From Caulobacterales bacterium (GTDB lineage Bacteria; Pseudomonadota; Alphaproteobacteria; Caulobacterales; Caulobacteraceae): a stretch of DNA of 64,000 nt. Each line of letters begins with the position of its first letter. Position 1 is the first letter of the stretch. Positions 16,717 to 25,043 of the stretch are shown piece by piece. The translations under genes and the position numbers were made by a program. The DNA lies in assembly GCA_019510435.1 (NCBI GenBank), contig JAEKKJ010000017.1, positions 57,959 to 121,958 of the forward strand. Reading direction: 5' to 3'. Below the pieces are notes generated by a model, which was not told the origin of the DNA, searched no databases, and was given only the letters and a program-made list of their open reading frames with translations.

Positions 16717-17607
16717 ATGCGTGTGTTCATCACCGGCGCGACCGGTTTCATCGGCTCTGCGCTCACCGCGGAGCTGATCTCGGCGGGGCACCAGGTGCTG
16801 GGCCTGACGCGGTCCGAGGCCGGGGCGCAGGCGCTGGCGGCGGCGGGCGCGGAGCCGTACCGCGGGACCCTGGACGACCTGGAGGGTCTGCAGCGCGGCG
16901 CGCAGCAGGCCGACGCGGTGGCGCACCTGGCGTTCAACCACGACTTCTCCACCTACATGGCCAACTGCGAGGACGACCGACGGGTGGTCGCTGCGCTGGG
17001 GGCGGCGCTGGCCGGCTCGGACCGGCCGCTAGTGGTGACCTCGGGCACGGGCATGGCGGCGTCCGGCCGCCCGCTGCGCGAGGACGATGCGCCGGCCAGC
17101 GCCGCGCAGGCGCCGCGCGCCGCCTCGGAGGAGGCTGCCCTGGCGCTGGCCGGTGAGGGCGTCAACGCCGCGATCATGCGCCTGCCGCAGGTGCACGATA
17201 CGCAGCGGCAGGGCCTGCTGACCTGGGCCGTGGATGTCGCCCGGGAGACGGGCGTCTCGGCCTATGTGGGCGAGGGGACGAACCGCTGGGCGGCGGCGCA
17301 TGTGAGCGACACAGCGCGGCTCTACCGGCTGGCGCTGGAACGCGGCGAGCGCGGGGCGATCTACCATGCGGTGGCGGAGGAGGGGGTGGCCATGCGCGAC
17401 ATCGCCGGCGCCATCGGCCGGCGCCTGGGCGTGCGGACGGCGTCGATCCCGCCGGAACAGGCGGGGGAGTACTTCGGCTGGCTGAGCATGTTCATCGGCC
17501 GCGACGGTCAGGCCTCCAGCGCCTTGACGCGCGAGCGGCTCGGCTGGCGCCCCACCGGCCCCGACCTGATCGCCGACCTCGAGGCGAAGACCGCGGTTCC
17601 GGCGTGA
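16717..17607 (+). CDS. atypical extended SDR (NAD-dependent epimerase/dehydratase family)
   Basis: This 296-residue Rossmann protein has the nucleotide-binding motif ITGATGFIGSALTAEL at the N-terminus, a HLAF segment at strand 4, and VVTSGTGMAASG where the catalytic Ser/Tyr region would be. I do not see the usual YxxxK catalytic pair, so it belongs to the atypical SDR group, which may bind NAD(P)H without classical dehydrogenase chemistry. AGGCGAGG precedes the ATG. It is divergent from the MmyB-like regulator, probably its controller. Confidence 0.85.
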   Translation: MRVFITGATGFIGSALTAELISAGHQVLGLTRSEAGAQALAAAGAEPYRGTLDDLEGLQRGAQQADAVAHLAFNHDFSTYMANCEDDRRVVAALGAALAGSDRPLVVTSGTGMAASGRPLREDDAPASAAQAPRAASEEAALALAGEGVNAAIMRLPQVHDTQRQGLLTWAVDVARETGVSAYVGEGTNRWAAAHVSDTARLYRLALERGERGAIYHAVAEEGVAMRDIAGAIGRRLGVRTASIPPEQAGEYFGWLSMFIGRDGQASSALTRERLGWRPTGPDLIADLEAKTAVPA

Positions 17608-17635
17608 CGAGGACCCCCGCCAAATCGGTTTACGT

Positions 17636-17649
17636 TGACGTTAGCGTCA
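17636..17649. promoter_or_regulatory. palindrome TGACG-TTAG-CGTCA upstream of acyl-CoA dehydrogenase
   Basis: A perfect 5-bp inverted repeat with a 4-base spacer, in the context TTTACGTTGACGTTAGCGTC, lies 75 bases before the acyl-CoA dehydrogenase start. The sequence resembles operators of acyl-CoA-responsive regulators of branched-chain or fatty-acid degradation (LiuR-type TTGACGTNNACGTCAA). No such regulator is encoded nearby. Confidence 0.5.
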
Positions 17650-17724
17650 TCTTTTCTCAGGCCGGCCCGCCGCGTATAGGTCGGGCCGAATACGGCGTAA
17701 GCGACGCCGTGCCGGAGGACGCCG

Positions 17725-18930
17725 ATGAACCTCGACTTCACGCCTGAAGAGAACGCCTTCCGCGAAGAGGTGCGGGCCTTCATCGCCGAGAACTATCCGG
17801 CCGAGCTGCGCGCCGCGCAGGACAGCGGCGAGCCGCTGACCAAGGACCAGTACCTGATGTGGCACAAGGTGCTGGCCAAGAAGGGCTGGGTGGCGCCGGG
17901 CTGGCCGAAAGAACTGGGCGGCACCGGCTGGACGCCGACGCAGAAGTACATCTGGTCGGAGGAGACGGCGCGGGCGGACTGCCTGCCGATCCTGCCGTTC
18001 GGCATGGCGATGCTGGCGCCGGTGCTCTACACCTTCGGCACCGACGAGCAGAAGCAGCGCTTCCTGCCGGGGATCTACAACGGCGAGGTCTGGTGGTGCC
18101 AGGGCTACTCCGAGCCGGGCGCCGGGTCGGACTTGGCCTCGCTGAAGACCCGCGCGGAGCGGATCACCGCCGACGACGGCAAGGAATACTACGTCGTCAA
18201 CGGCCAGAAGACCTGGACCACCCTGGGCCAGTTCGCCGACTGGGGCTTCTTCCTGGTCCGCACCGACGCCAACGCCAAGCCGCAGGCCGGCATCTCCTTC
18301 CTGCTGATCGACATGAAGACGCCCGGCATCACCGTGCGCCCGATCATCACCCTGGAGGGCGGGCACGAGGTCAACGACGTCTTCCTCGACAATGTGAAGG
18401 TGCCCGTCGAGAACCGGATCTTCCACGAGAACCAGGGCTGGACCTGCGCCAAGGCGCTGCTGGCCCACGAGCGCAGCGGCATCGCGGGCGTGGCGCGCTC
18501 GAAGCGCAACCTCGAGAAGCTGCGCAGCATCGCGGGGACGGAGCGCAGCGACACCGGCGCGGCGCTGATCGCCGACGCCTTCTTCCGCCGCAAGGTGGCG
18601 GAACTGGAGATCGACCTGACGGCGCTGGAGTTCACCGAGCTTCGCACCCTGGCCGGCGAAAGTAGCGGCAAGGGACCGGGGCCGGAGAGCTCGATCCTCA
18701 AGATCAAGGGCACCGAGATCCAGCAGCGGCTGCAGGAGCTGGCGCTGGAGGCGGTGGGCCACTATGGCGCGCCGTTCCTGCGCGACCTGGGCGGGCACAA
18801 CGCCGGGGTCGGGCCGGACTATGCCGAGGGCCTGGCCGGCGACATGTTCAACGGCCGCAAGACCTCGATCTATGGCGGGTCCAACGAGATCCAGCGCAAC
18901 ATCATCGCCAAGATGGTGCTGGGGCTGTAG
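17725..18930 (+). CDS. acyl-CoA dehydrogenase, PimC-like large subunit
   Basis: This 401-residue FAD enzyme introduces an alpha-beta double bond into an acyl-CoA and passes electrons to ETF. Visible are the N-terminal helical domain (MNLDFTPEENAFREEVRAFI), the FAD-binding beta domain with QGYSEPGAGSDLASLKT and NGQKTWTTLGQFADW, HERSGIAGV, and the C-terminal GGSNEIQRNIIAKMVLGL. The overall pattern resembles pimeloyl-CoA dehydrogenase large subunits, which pair with a small subunit like the protein at 27596-28738. Here the two genes are 8.7 kb apart, separated by metal-resistance genes. The true acyl substrate is unknown. A palindrome at 17636-17649 may bind an acyl-CoA-responsive regulator. Confidence 0.92.
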   Translation: MNLDFTPEENAFREEVRAFIAENYPAELRAAQDSGEPLTKDQYLMWHKVLAKKGWVAPGWPKELGGTGWTPTQKYIWSEETARADCLPILPFGMAMLAPVLYTFGTDEQKQRFLPGIYNGEVWWCQGYSEPGAGSDLASLKTRAERITADDGKEYYVVNGQKTWTTLGQFADWGFFLVRTDANAKPQAGISFLLIDMKTPGITVRPIITLEGGHEVNDVFLDNVKVPVENRIFHENQGWTCAKALLAHERSGIAGVARSKRNLEKLRSIAGTERSDTGAALIADAFFRRKVAELEIDLTALEFTELRTLAGESSGKGPGPESSILKIKGTEIQQRLQELALEAVGHYGAPFLRDLGGHNAGVGPDYAEGLAGDMFNGRKTSIYGGSNEIQRNIIAKMVLGL

Positions 18931-18939
18931 CGGGCGGCC

Positions 18940-21306
18940 TCAGAGCCGCACCGCCCGTAGCCGCAGGGCGTTGGTGACGACTGAGACGCTGGAAAGCGCC
19001 ATGGCCGCCGCTGCGATCGCTGGAGACAGCAGCCAGCCGAACAGCGGATAGAGCACGCCCGCCGCGACCGGCACGCCGGCGACATTGTAGGCGAAGGCGA
19101 AGACCAGGTTCTGGCGGATGTTGCGCATGACGGCGCACGACAGCCGGCGGGCCTTGACGATGCCCTGCAGGTCGCCGCTCAGGAGGGTCACGCCGGCGCT
19201 CTCGATCGCCACGTCCGCGCCCGCGCCCATGGCCACGCCCACCTCGGCCGCGGCCAGGGCCGGGGCGTCGTTCACGCCATCCCCGGCCATGGCGACCTTG
19301 CGGCCCTCGCCGCGGAGCTTCTCGACCACCGAGGCCTTGTCCTGCGGCAGGACCTCGGCCTCCACCTCGTCGATGCCGAGCTGGCGGGCGACCGCCAGGG
19401 CGGTGGTGCGATTGTCGCCGGTCATCATCACCAGGCGCACGCCCTCGGCCTTCAGCGCCCGCACGGCCTCGGCAGTCGTGGCCTTGATGGGGTCGGCGAT
19501 GGCGAAGACGCCGGCGACCTGGCCGTCGACGGCGGCGAAGATGGCGGTGGCGCCGTCGGCGCGCAGGGCCTCGGCCTCGGCAGCGAGGGCCACGGTGTCG
19601 ATGCGCTGCTCGGCGAGGAACTTGCCGGAGCCGATCACGAGATGGCGGCCGTCCACCACCCCGACCACGCCCTTGCCGACCGGGGAGTCGAAGCCGGTCG
19701 GCTCGGCGAGCGCCAGCTTGCGGTCGGCGGCGGCGCGCAGGATAGCCTCGGCCAGCGGGTGCTCGCTGCCGCGCTCCAGGCTGGCGGCGAGGCGGAGCAG
19801 CTCATCCTCGGCGAAGCCCTTGGCCGGGCGAATGGCGGTCACGGCCGGGCGGCCTTCGGTGAGGGTGCCGGTCTTGTCGACCACCAGGGTGTCGATCTTC
19901 TCGAAGCGCTCCAGGGCCTCGGCGTTCTTGATGAGGACGCCGGCGTGGGCGCCACGGCCGACGCCGACCATGATCGACAGCGGCGTCGCCAGGCCCAGGG
20001 CGCAGGGACAGGCGATGATCAGCACCGAGACTGCGGCGACCAGGGCGAAGGCGAAGCGCGGCTCGGGCCCGACCAAGGCCCAGACGGCGAAGGCGAGGGC
20101 GGCGGCGGCGATGACGGCCGGCACGAACCAGCCGGAGACCTGGTCGGCCATGCGCTGGATCGGGGCGCGGCTGCGCTGGGCCTGGGCGACCATCTGCACG
20201 ATCTGGGCGAGCAGGGTGTCGGCGCCGACCTTCTCGGCCTGCATGACGAAGGAGCCGGTCTTGTTGATCGCGCCGCCGACCACCTTGGCGCCGGGCTCCT
20301 TGGTGACGGGCATGGATTCGCCGGTGACCATCGACTCGTCGAGGGCGGCGCGGCCGTCCAGGATCTGGCCGTCCACGGGGACCTTCTCGCCAGGCCGCAC
20401 GCGCAGGCGGTCGCCGACCTGGATCTGGTCGAGCGTGACCTCCTCGTCGGCGCCGTCGGCGGTGACCCGCCGGGCGGTCTTGGGCGCGAGGTCCAGCAGG
20501 GCCTTGATGGCGCCGGAGGTCTGCTCGCGCGCCCGCAACTCCAGCACCTGGCCCAGGAGGACGAGGACGGTGATCACCGCGGCGGCCTCGAAGTAGATCG
20601 GCACGCTGCCGTCGGCGCGACGGAAGGCCGGGGGGAAGGCCTGAGGCACGAGGGTGGCGACGACGCTGTAGGTCCAGGCCACGCCGACGCCCATGGCGAT
20701 GAGGGTGAACATGTTCAGGTGGCGGGTGACCAGCGACCTCGCCCCGCGCTCGAAGAACGGCCAGCCGGACCAGAGCACCACCGGGGTCGCCAGCGCCAGC
20801 TGGATCCAGGCCGAGGCCTGGCCGCCCAGACCCATGGTCATGCCGGTGAGGTGGCCGCCCATCTCCAGGACGAACACCGGCAGGGCCAGGACGAGGCCGA
20901 CCCAAAGGCGGCGCGTGAAGTCCGCCAGCTCGGGATTGGACGTGGGCTCGGCGGTCACCAGCTCCGGCTCCAGCGCCATGCCGCAGATCGGGCAGGCGCC
21001 GGGGCCGATCTGGCGGATCTGCGGGTGCATGGGGCAGGTGTAGATCGTGCCGGCGGGAGCCAGCGGGGCGGCCGCGGCCTTGTCCTTGTCGAGGTATTTG
21101 GCGGGCTCGGCGACGAACTTCGTGCGGCAGCCGGCGGAGCAGAAATGGAAGGTGTGGCCGGCGTGCTCGGCGTGATGGGCCGTGGTCTCAGGGTTCACCT
21201 TCATGCCGCAGACCGGATCGGTGACGGTCCGGCCCGCGTCGGGCTGCGGATGGCCGTGTCCGGCGTGGTCGTGCCCATGGTCGTGATGATGCGCGTGGTC
21301 GGTCAT
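18940..21306 (-). CDS. copper-translocating P1B-type ATPase with YHS and metal-binding domains
   Basis: This 788-residue Cu+ exporter has a His-rich N-terminus ([16 protein letters not shown]), a YHS/TRASH-type domain ([12 protein letters not shown] ... [12 protein letters not shown]) and a heavy-metal-binding module (YTCPMHPQ ... CPICGMAL) instead of the usual HMA domains. Eight membrane helices, the CPC ion-binding motif ([11 protein letters not shown], about residue 432), the phosphorylation site DKTGTLTEG (about 475), [12 protein letters not shown] and [10 protein letters not shown] are all intact. The start at 21306 follows GGGAG; an upstream ATG at 21348 would place the operator inside the gene. 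It is divergent from csoR across two CsoR-type palindromes. Confidence 0.95.
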   Translation of the reverse strand: MTDHAHHHDHGHDHAGHGHPQPDAGRTVTDPVCGMKVNPETTAHHAEHAGHTFHFCSAGCRTKFVAEPAKYLDKDKAAAAPLAPAGTIYTCPMHPQIRQIGPGACPICGMALEPELVTAEPTSNPELADFTRRLWVGLVLALPVFVLEMGGHLTGMTMGLGGQASAWIQLALATPVVLWSGWPFFERGARSLVTRHLNMFTLIAMGVGVAWTYSVVATLVPQAFPPAFRRADGSVPIYFEAAAVITVLVLLGQVLELRAREQTSGAIKALLDLAPKTARRVTADGADEEVTLDQIQVGDRLRVRPGEKVPVDGQILDGRAALDESMVTGESMPVTKEPGAKVVGGAINKTGSFVMQAEKVGADTLLAQIVQMVAQAQRSRAPIQRMADQVSGWFVPAVIAAAALAFAVWALVGPEPRFAFALVAAVSVLIIACPCALGLATPLSIMVGVGRGAHAGVLIKNAEALERFEKIDTLVVDKTGTLTEGRPAVTAIRPAKGFAEDELLRLAASLERGSEHPLAEAILRAAADRKLALAEPTGFDSPVGKGVVGVVDGRHLVIGSGKFLAEQRIDTVALAAEAEALRADGATAIFAAVDGQVAGVFAIADPIKATTAEAVRALKAEGVRLVMMTGDNRTTALAVARQLGIDEVEAEVLPQDKASVVEKLRGEGRKVAMAGDGVNDAPALAAAEVGVAMGAGADVAIESAGVTLLSGDLQGIVKARRLSCAVMRNIRQNLVFAFAYNVAGVPVAAGVLYPLFGWLLSPAIAAAAMALSSVSVVTNALRLRAVRL

Positions 21307-21329
21307 GCTCAATCTCCCGAGCCTCGGAG

Positions 21330-21374
21330 ATATACCCCATGGGGGCATATTGCAATTACCCTGACGGGGTATAT
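21330..21374. promoter_or_regulatory. paired CsoR-type operators between the copper ATPase and csoR
   Basis: Two GC-flanked inverted repeats lie in the 94-base divergent region: atacccc-atgg-gggcat (about 21332-21348) and taccc-tgacg-gggta (21357-21371). Both fit the known CsoR/RcnR-family operator form, an AT-flanked ACCC...GGGT palindrome. One repeat is proximal to each gene, so the repressor can control both the exporter and itself. Confidence 0.8.
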
Positions 21375-21400
21375 TCTGGCACCCTCAGGAAGGCGATCAG

Positions 21401-21676
21401 ATGAAACCCGAGACCAAGCCGAAACTCCTCAACCGCCTCAGCCGGATCGAGGGCCAGATCCGCGGCGTCGCCCGCATGGTCGAGGAGGACCGGTACTGCA
21501 TCGAGGTGCTGACCCAGCTCCAGGCGATCCGGGCCGCGGTCGGCCGCGTCGAGACCGAGGTCCTGAAGGACCACCTGGACCACTGCGTCGGCGGGGCCTT
21601 CGCCCACGGGAGCGAGGCCGACCGGCGCGAGAAGGCTTCGGAGCTGATCGACATCCTGGAGCGCGCCCTGAAGTGA
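21401..21676 (+). CDS. csoR: CsoR-type copper-sensing repressor
   Basis: This 91-residue all-helical DNA-binding repressor of the CsoR/RcnR/FrmR family has the Cu(I) ligand set Cys33 (RYCIEVL), His58 and Cys62 (KDHLDHC). The 25- and 4-residue spacings match C36-H61-C65 of the M. tuberculosis founder. This points to copper rather than nickel or formaldehyde. RIEGQIRGVARMVEEDRYC is the typical N-terminal helix. Copper binding releases the repressor from DNA. The target palindromes lie immediately upstream, shared with the divergent ATPase. Confidence 0.92.
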   Translation: MKPETKPKLLNRLSRIEGQIRGVARMVEEDRYCIEVLTQLQAIRAAVGRVETEVLKDHLDHCVGGAFAHGSEADRREKASELIDILERALK

Positions 21677-21741
21677 AGCCCGATCCTGCGCCGGGACGCT
21701 TGGCGCGGCCTTGAGGGCGATCAAGCCTGGGCCCCGGGTCA

Positions 21742-22320
21742 TTACGGTCTCAGCTCGGCGTCCAGCTGCTGGGCCAGGAGCTTGCGGGCGCGGTAGGCCC
21801 GGGTCTCGACGCTCTTGGCCGAGACCCCCAGCACCTCGGCGGCCTCCTTGTGCGACAGGCCCTCGAGGGCGGTGAGCAGGAGGGGCTCCTTCAGGGTTCG
21901 CGGCAGCTGGGCGATGGCGCGCTCCAGGGCGGCGAGCCGTTCCTGTTCGATGAGCGCCGCGTCGGCGGGCTGGGCCGGATCGCGCCAGTCGGGCGAGGCG
22001 GCGTCGCCGGGCGGCAGGTCGCCGAACAGCATCCGCCGCACCGCGATCCGCCGGCCGCGGTCGCGGGCCTTGTTGATGGCGATGGTCCGCAGCCACGCGC
22101 CGAACGGGCGCTGCGGGTCGTAGCGGCGCAGGGCGGCCCAGGCGGCGACGAAGGCCTCGTGCGCGGCCTCCTGGGCCTCGTCCGCGCTGCCGAGATAGCG
22201 GCGCAGCAGTCGGAACAGGGGATCCTGGTGGCGGCGCACCAGCTCGGCGAACGCCCGGTCGTCGCCGGCCGCGGCCAGGCGCGCAAGGTCGGGATCCGAG
22301 CGGTCGCCCGCCGCCGTCAC
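21742..22320 (-). CDS. ECF sigma factor, CnrH-like
   Basis: This 192-residue sigma factor has region 2 (FAELVRRHQDPLFRLLRRYLGSADEAQEAAHEAFVAAWAALRRYDP, then FGAWLRTIAINKARD) and region 4 (LPRTLKEPLLLTALEGLSHKEAAEVLGVSAKSVETRAYRARKLL). The GTG start at 22320 overlaps the stop of the upstream gene (GTGA), so it is translationally coupled. The gene order and sizes (96-aa anti-sigma candidate, 146-aa sensor, 192-aa sigma) match the cnrY-cnrX-cnrH module of Cupriavidus. The likely targets are promoters of the form TG[A/C]GGG-N15/16-GCGTAT found before this operon, copAB and copCD. Confidence 0.9.
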   Translation of the reverse strand: MTAAGDRSDPDLARLAAAGDDRAFAELVRRHQDPLFRLLRRYLGSADEAQEAAHEAFVAAWAALRRYDPQRPFGAWLRTIAINKARDRGRRIAVRRMLFGDLPPGDAASPDWRDPAQPADAALIEQERLAALERAIAQLPRTLKEPLLLTALEGLSHKEAAEVLGVSAKSVETRAYRARKLLAQQLDAELRP

Positions 22321-22757
22321 GACGGGTCTTCGGTCAGCGCCTTGGAGACCGTCGCGTCGAACACCGCCGCCTGCCTGGGGGTCAGCACCTGGCGCATGGC
22401 GAGGACGTGCAGGATGCTCTCCTTCTGCAGCTCGCCCATGGCGTGGTGGAAGCGGTCGATCGCCTGCTGCACCTGGGGCGAATAGGCGTGGCTCTGCTGG
22501 ATGGCGCGAGCGAGATCGGCGTTGGCCGCCCGCATCTCGGCTTCCAGCGTCTGACGGCGCGCCGCATAGGCCTGCTCCAGGCCCTCGATCCGCTGGGTCT
22601 GGGCCGGGGTCAGGTCGAGCTTGTCGTGCACCAGCTGGTGCAGCGGCGGGGCGTGGCGCATCCGCGCCAGCATGTACTCGGCCCCGCCGTACGCCCCGGC
22701 CCCGGCCGCCAGGGCCGAGAGCACGATGGTGAGGAGCAGGCTGCGCGCGAGGCTCAC
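22317..22757 (-). CDS. periplasmic heavy-metal sensor, CnrX-like
   Basis: This 146-residue protein has one N-terminal membrane anchor (about residues 5-27) and a periplasmic four-helix hairpin of the metal-resistance/CnrX/ZraP type. The candidate ligands H40, H44, E61, H117 and M121 have exactly the spacing of the CnrX nickel/cobalt sensor residues as I recall them (H42, H46, E63, H119, M123). In CnrX, metal binding relays to the membrane anti-sigma factor and frees the sigma factor. The start overlaps the stop of the upstream gene by four bases. Here the surrounding genes are copper genes, so the physiological metal is uncertain. Confidence 0.85.
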   Translation of the reverse strand: MSLARSLLLTIVLSALAAGAGAYGGAEYMLARMRHAPPLHQLVHDKLDLTPAQTQRIEGLEQAYAARRQTLEAEMRAANADLARAIQQSHAYSPQVQQAIDRFHHAMGELQKESILHVLAMRQVLTPRQAAVFDATVSKALTEDPS

Positions 22758-23044
22758 CTGCGCCCCTCGAGCAGGACCGACGGCGCCAGGTGCGTGTCGG
22801 CCGAAAAGGCCCCGAGGTGGTGGCTCTCGGCGGCTGCGGTCGCCGCCGCAAAGCCGCCGGCCCCGACGCCCAGCGCCATCGCCAGGCCGACCGAGATCAT
22901 CCGCACAGGCGCCAGGGCGCGCGCACGCCGTTCGTCGGCGCGGCGGGTGGCGATCGCCGCCAGCACCGCCTGGTCGAGGTTCGCCGGAGCGCAGACTTCC
23001 GCGGCGGCGAGCCGGCCCAACAGCTGATCCACATCGTGCGGCAT
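22754..23044 (-). CDS. small membrane anti-sigma candidate, CnrY-like
   Basis: This 96-residue protein has a cytoplasmic N-terminus (MPHDVDQLLGRLAAAEVCAP, with helices to about residue 47) that could bind the sigma factor, a single transmembrane segment (about 49-72, MISVGLAMALGVGAGGFAAA) and a short periplasmic tail. Size, topology and position fit CnrY, though similarity is in layout rather than clear sequence identity. GAGGA stands seven bases before the ATG. It is first in a three-gene operon with four-base overlaps at each junction. The much longer open frame upstream (to 23575) is antisense to copA. Confidence 0.75.
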   Translation of the reverse strand: MPHDVDQLLGRLAAAEVCAPANLDQAVLAAIATRRADERRARALAPVRMISVGLAMALGVGAGGFAAATAAAESHHLGAFSADTHLAPSVLLEGRR

Positions 23045-23071
23045 CGTAATCCTCGCGCCCGTCCCGCTACC

Positions 23072-23099
23072 TATACGCGGGCGGCGGGGAAATCCCGCA
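23072..23099 (-). promoter_or_regulatory. probable ECF promoter of the CnrYXH-like operon
   Basis: On the minus strand TGCGGG (23094-23099) and GCGTATA (23072-23078) are separated by 15 bases. The same arrangement precedes copA and copC. The predicted transcript would start about 22 bases before the ATG at 23044, consistent with autoregulation by the sigma factor it encodes. Confidence 0.6.
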
Positions 23100-23116
23100 C
23101 GGGCGCCCGAAATCGA

Positions 23117-23145
23117 TGAGGGATGCGGCGGGTCCGGCGCGTATG
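23117..23145 (+). promoter_or_regulatory. probable ECF promoter of copAB
   Basis: TGAGGG (23117-23122) and GCGTATG (23139-23145) are separated by 16 bases. It matches the promoter-like elements before the sigma operon and copC and would give a leader of about 55 bases before copA. Confidence 0.6.
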
Positions 23146-23204
23146 TCAGAGGCCGGCGCGGCCTTGGATCCGCGCGGCGCCATCGCCTGGGATTTCGGAC
23201 CGTC

Positions 23205-25043
23205 ATGAAGGACTTCGATCGCCGCCAGCTCCTGCGCGGAGCCTCCATGATCGGCGGGGGGATGGCGCTGGGCGCCCTGCTGCCCGGCTGGGCCCGCAGC
23301 GCGACGCTCGCGGTCCCGCCGGCGCTGCCGACCCTGACAGGGCCGAACGTCGACCTGAGGGTCGGGCACTCGCAGCTCGTGGTCGACGGCCGGCCGGGCC
23401 ACGTGGTGACGGTCAACGGCACGACACCGGCGCCGCTGCTGCGGTTCCGGGAAGGCCAGACGGTCCGCATCGCCGTGAAGAACGACCTGGCCGAGGACAC
23501 CTCGATCCACTGGCACGGCGTCCTTACCCCCTTCCAGATGGATGGGGTGCCGGGCGTCAGCTTCCCCGGGATCAAGCCCGGCGAGACCTTCGTCTACGAG
23601 TTCCCGATCCGGCAGGCGGGGACGTTCTGGTACCACAGCCACTCGGGCATGCAGGAGCCGGAGGGCCTCTACGGCCCGCTGATCTTCGATCCGGCCGGGC
23701 CCGATCCCGTGGCCTACGACCGCGAGCACGTCATCGCGCTGTCGGACTTCAGCCACATGCACCCGCACATGATCTTCAAGCGCATGAAGCAGCAGGGCGG
23801 GGTCTTCAACTACCAGAAGGAGACCGTGGCCGGGCTGCTGGCGGGCAAGGACCAGTCGCTGCGCGAGCGGGCGGAATGGGCCAAGATGCTCATGGACCCC
23901 ACCGACATCTCCGACGTGACCGGGGCGGTCATGACCTTCCTGGTCAACGGTCACGGGCCGACCGACAACTGGACCGGGCTCTTCGTTCCCGGCGAGCGCG
24001 TGCGGCTGCGGTTCATCAACATGGCCGCGCAGATGATCTTCGACGTCCGCATCCCCGGGCTGAAGATGACCGTGGTGGCGGCGGACGGCCAGAACGTGCG
24101 GCCGGTGGAGGTGGACGAGTTCCAGATCGGCAACGCCGAGACCTATGACGTCATCGTCCAGCCGACGCAGGACCAGGCCTTCACCATCGTCTCCGAGGCG
24201 GTGGACCGCTCGGGCATGGCCCGGGCCACCCTGGCGCCGCGGCCGGGGATGAGCGCGCCGGTCCCGCCGCTGCGCGCGCGCCCGCTCGCCACCATGCGCG
24301 ACATGGGCATGGACATGAGCAGCATGAAGGGCATGGGCGGGCACCAGATGGGGGGGCATGACATGGCCGGCATGGCCGCGATGCCGGGCCACGTCATGGC
24401 CTCCATGGCTGGGATGGCGCCGGCGCCGGGTCTGGCGCCGCCGAAGCCGCGCGGGTCGGATGTCATGGGCGACACGGGCAGCATGGACATGTCCATGCGC
24501 AACCCGACGAATGCGCCGCAGGTCAAGCTCGGGCCCGGCGTGCAGACCATCGCGCCGATGCCGGTCGACCGCACCGGCGAGCCCGGCCAGGGCCTGGAGA
24601 GCGTCGGCCATCGCGTGCTGGTCTACACGGACCTGGTGGCCCTGGAGCGCAACCCGGACACCCGCACGCCCACGCGCGCCCTGGACATCCATCTGACCGG
24701 CAACATGGAACGGTTCATGTGGGGGTTCGACGGGCTGAAGTTCAGCGACGCCAGCAAGCCCTACGCCTTCGAGAAGGGCGAGCGGGTGCGGGTGACGCTG
24801 ATCAACGACACCATGATGGCCCACCCGATCCACCTGCACGGCCACTTCTTCGAGCTGACCCACGCGCCGGCCGGCTATGGGCCGCGCAAGCATACGGTGA
24901 CGGTGGCGCCGGGGGGGAAGGTGGCCTGGGACTTCACGGCCGAGCCCGGAGACTGGGCCTTCCACTGCCACATGCTCTACCACATGCACGCGGGGATGTT
25001 TCAGGTGTTCAGCGTGCGGCCCCTGGACGGAACCGCCGCATGA
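23205..25043 (+). CDS. copA: periplasmic multicopper oxidase CopA
   Basis: This 612-residue copper-resistance oxidase of the CopA/PcoA type is exported folded by the Tat pathway (DRRQLLRGASM). Three cupredoxin domains carry the copper ligands: HWHG (about residue 101), WYHSHSG (about 141), HPIHLHGHFFEL (about 539) and HCHMLYHMHAGM (about 586). A methionine/histidine-rich insert (about residues 365-430, e.g. MDMSSMKGMGGHQMGGHDM) is typical for Cu(I) capture. It is thought to oxidise Cu(I) to the less toxic Cu(II). copB follows with an ATGA overlap. A promoter-like element shared with the sigma operon lies upstream. This is not the P-type ATPase also called CopA in other species. Confidence 0.95.
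   Translation: MKDFDRRQLLRGASMIGGGMALGALLPGWARSATLAVPPALPTLTGPNVDLRVGHSQLVVDGRPGHVVTVNGTTPAPLLRFREGQTVRIAVKNDLAEDTSIHWHGVLTPFQMDGVPGVSFPGIKPGETFVYEFPIRQAGTFWYHSHSGMQEPEGLYGPLIFDPAGPDPVAYDREHVIALSDFSHMHPHMIFKRMKQQGGVFNYQKETVAGLLAGKDQSLRERAEWAKMLMDPTDISDVTGAVMTFLVNGHGPTDNWTGLFVPGERVRLRFINMAAQMIFDVRIPGLKMTVVAADGQNVRPVEVDEFQIGNAETYDVIVQPTQDQAFTIVSEAVDRSGMARATLAPRPGMSAPVPPLRARPLATMRDMGMDMSSMKGMGGHQMGGHDMAGMAAMPGHVMASMAGMAPAPGLAPPKPRGSDVMGDTGSMDMSMRNPTNAPQVKLGPGVQTIAPMPVDRTGEPGQGLESVGHRVLVYTDLVALERNPDTRTPTRALDIHLTGNMERFMWGFDGLKFSDASKPYAFEKGERVRVTLINDTMMAHPIHLHGHFFELTHAPAGYGPRKHTVTVAPGGKVAWDFTAEPGDWAFHCHMLYHMHAGMFQVFSVRPLDGTAA

Noticed and set aside
17672..17678. GCGTATA before the 17725 dehydrogenase as a fourth ECF promoter
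   Set aside because: No TG[A/C]GGG lies 15-16 bases upstream (the position reads cttttc), so only half of the motif is present.
19118..21714. Long plus-strand frames opposite the copper ATPase
   Set aside because: The ATPase on the minus strand has every catalytic motif; the plus-strand frames are compositional artefacts.
23067..24989. 640-codon minus-strand frame opposite copA
   Set aside because: Histidine-rich translation is merely the complement of the Met/His-rich copper oxidase; no start signal or domain.
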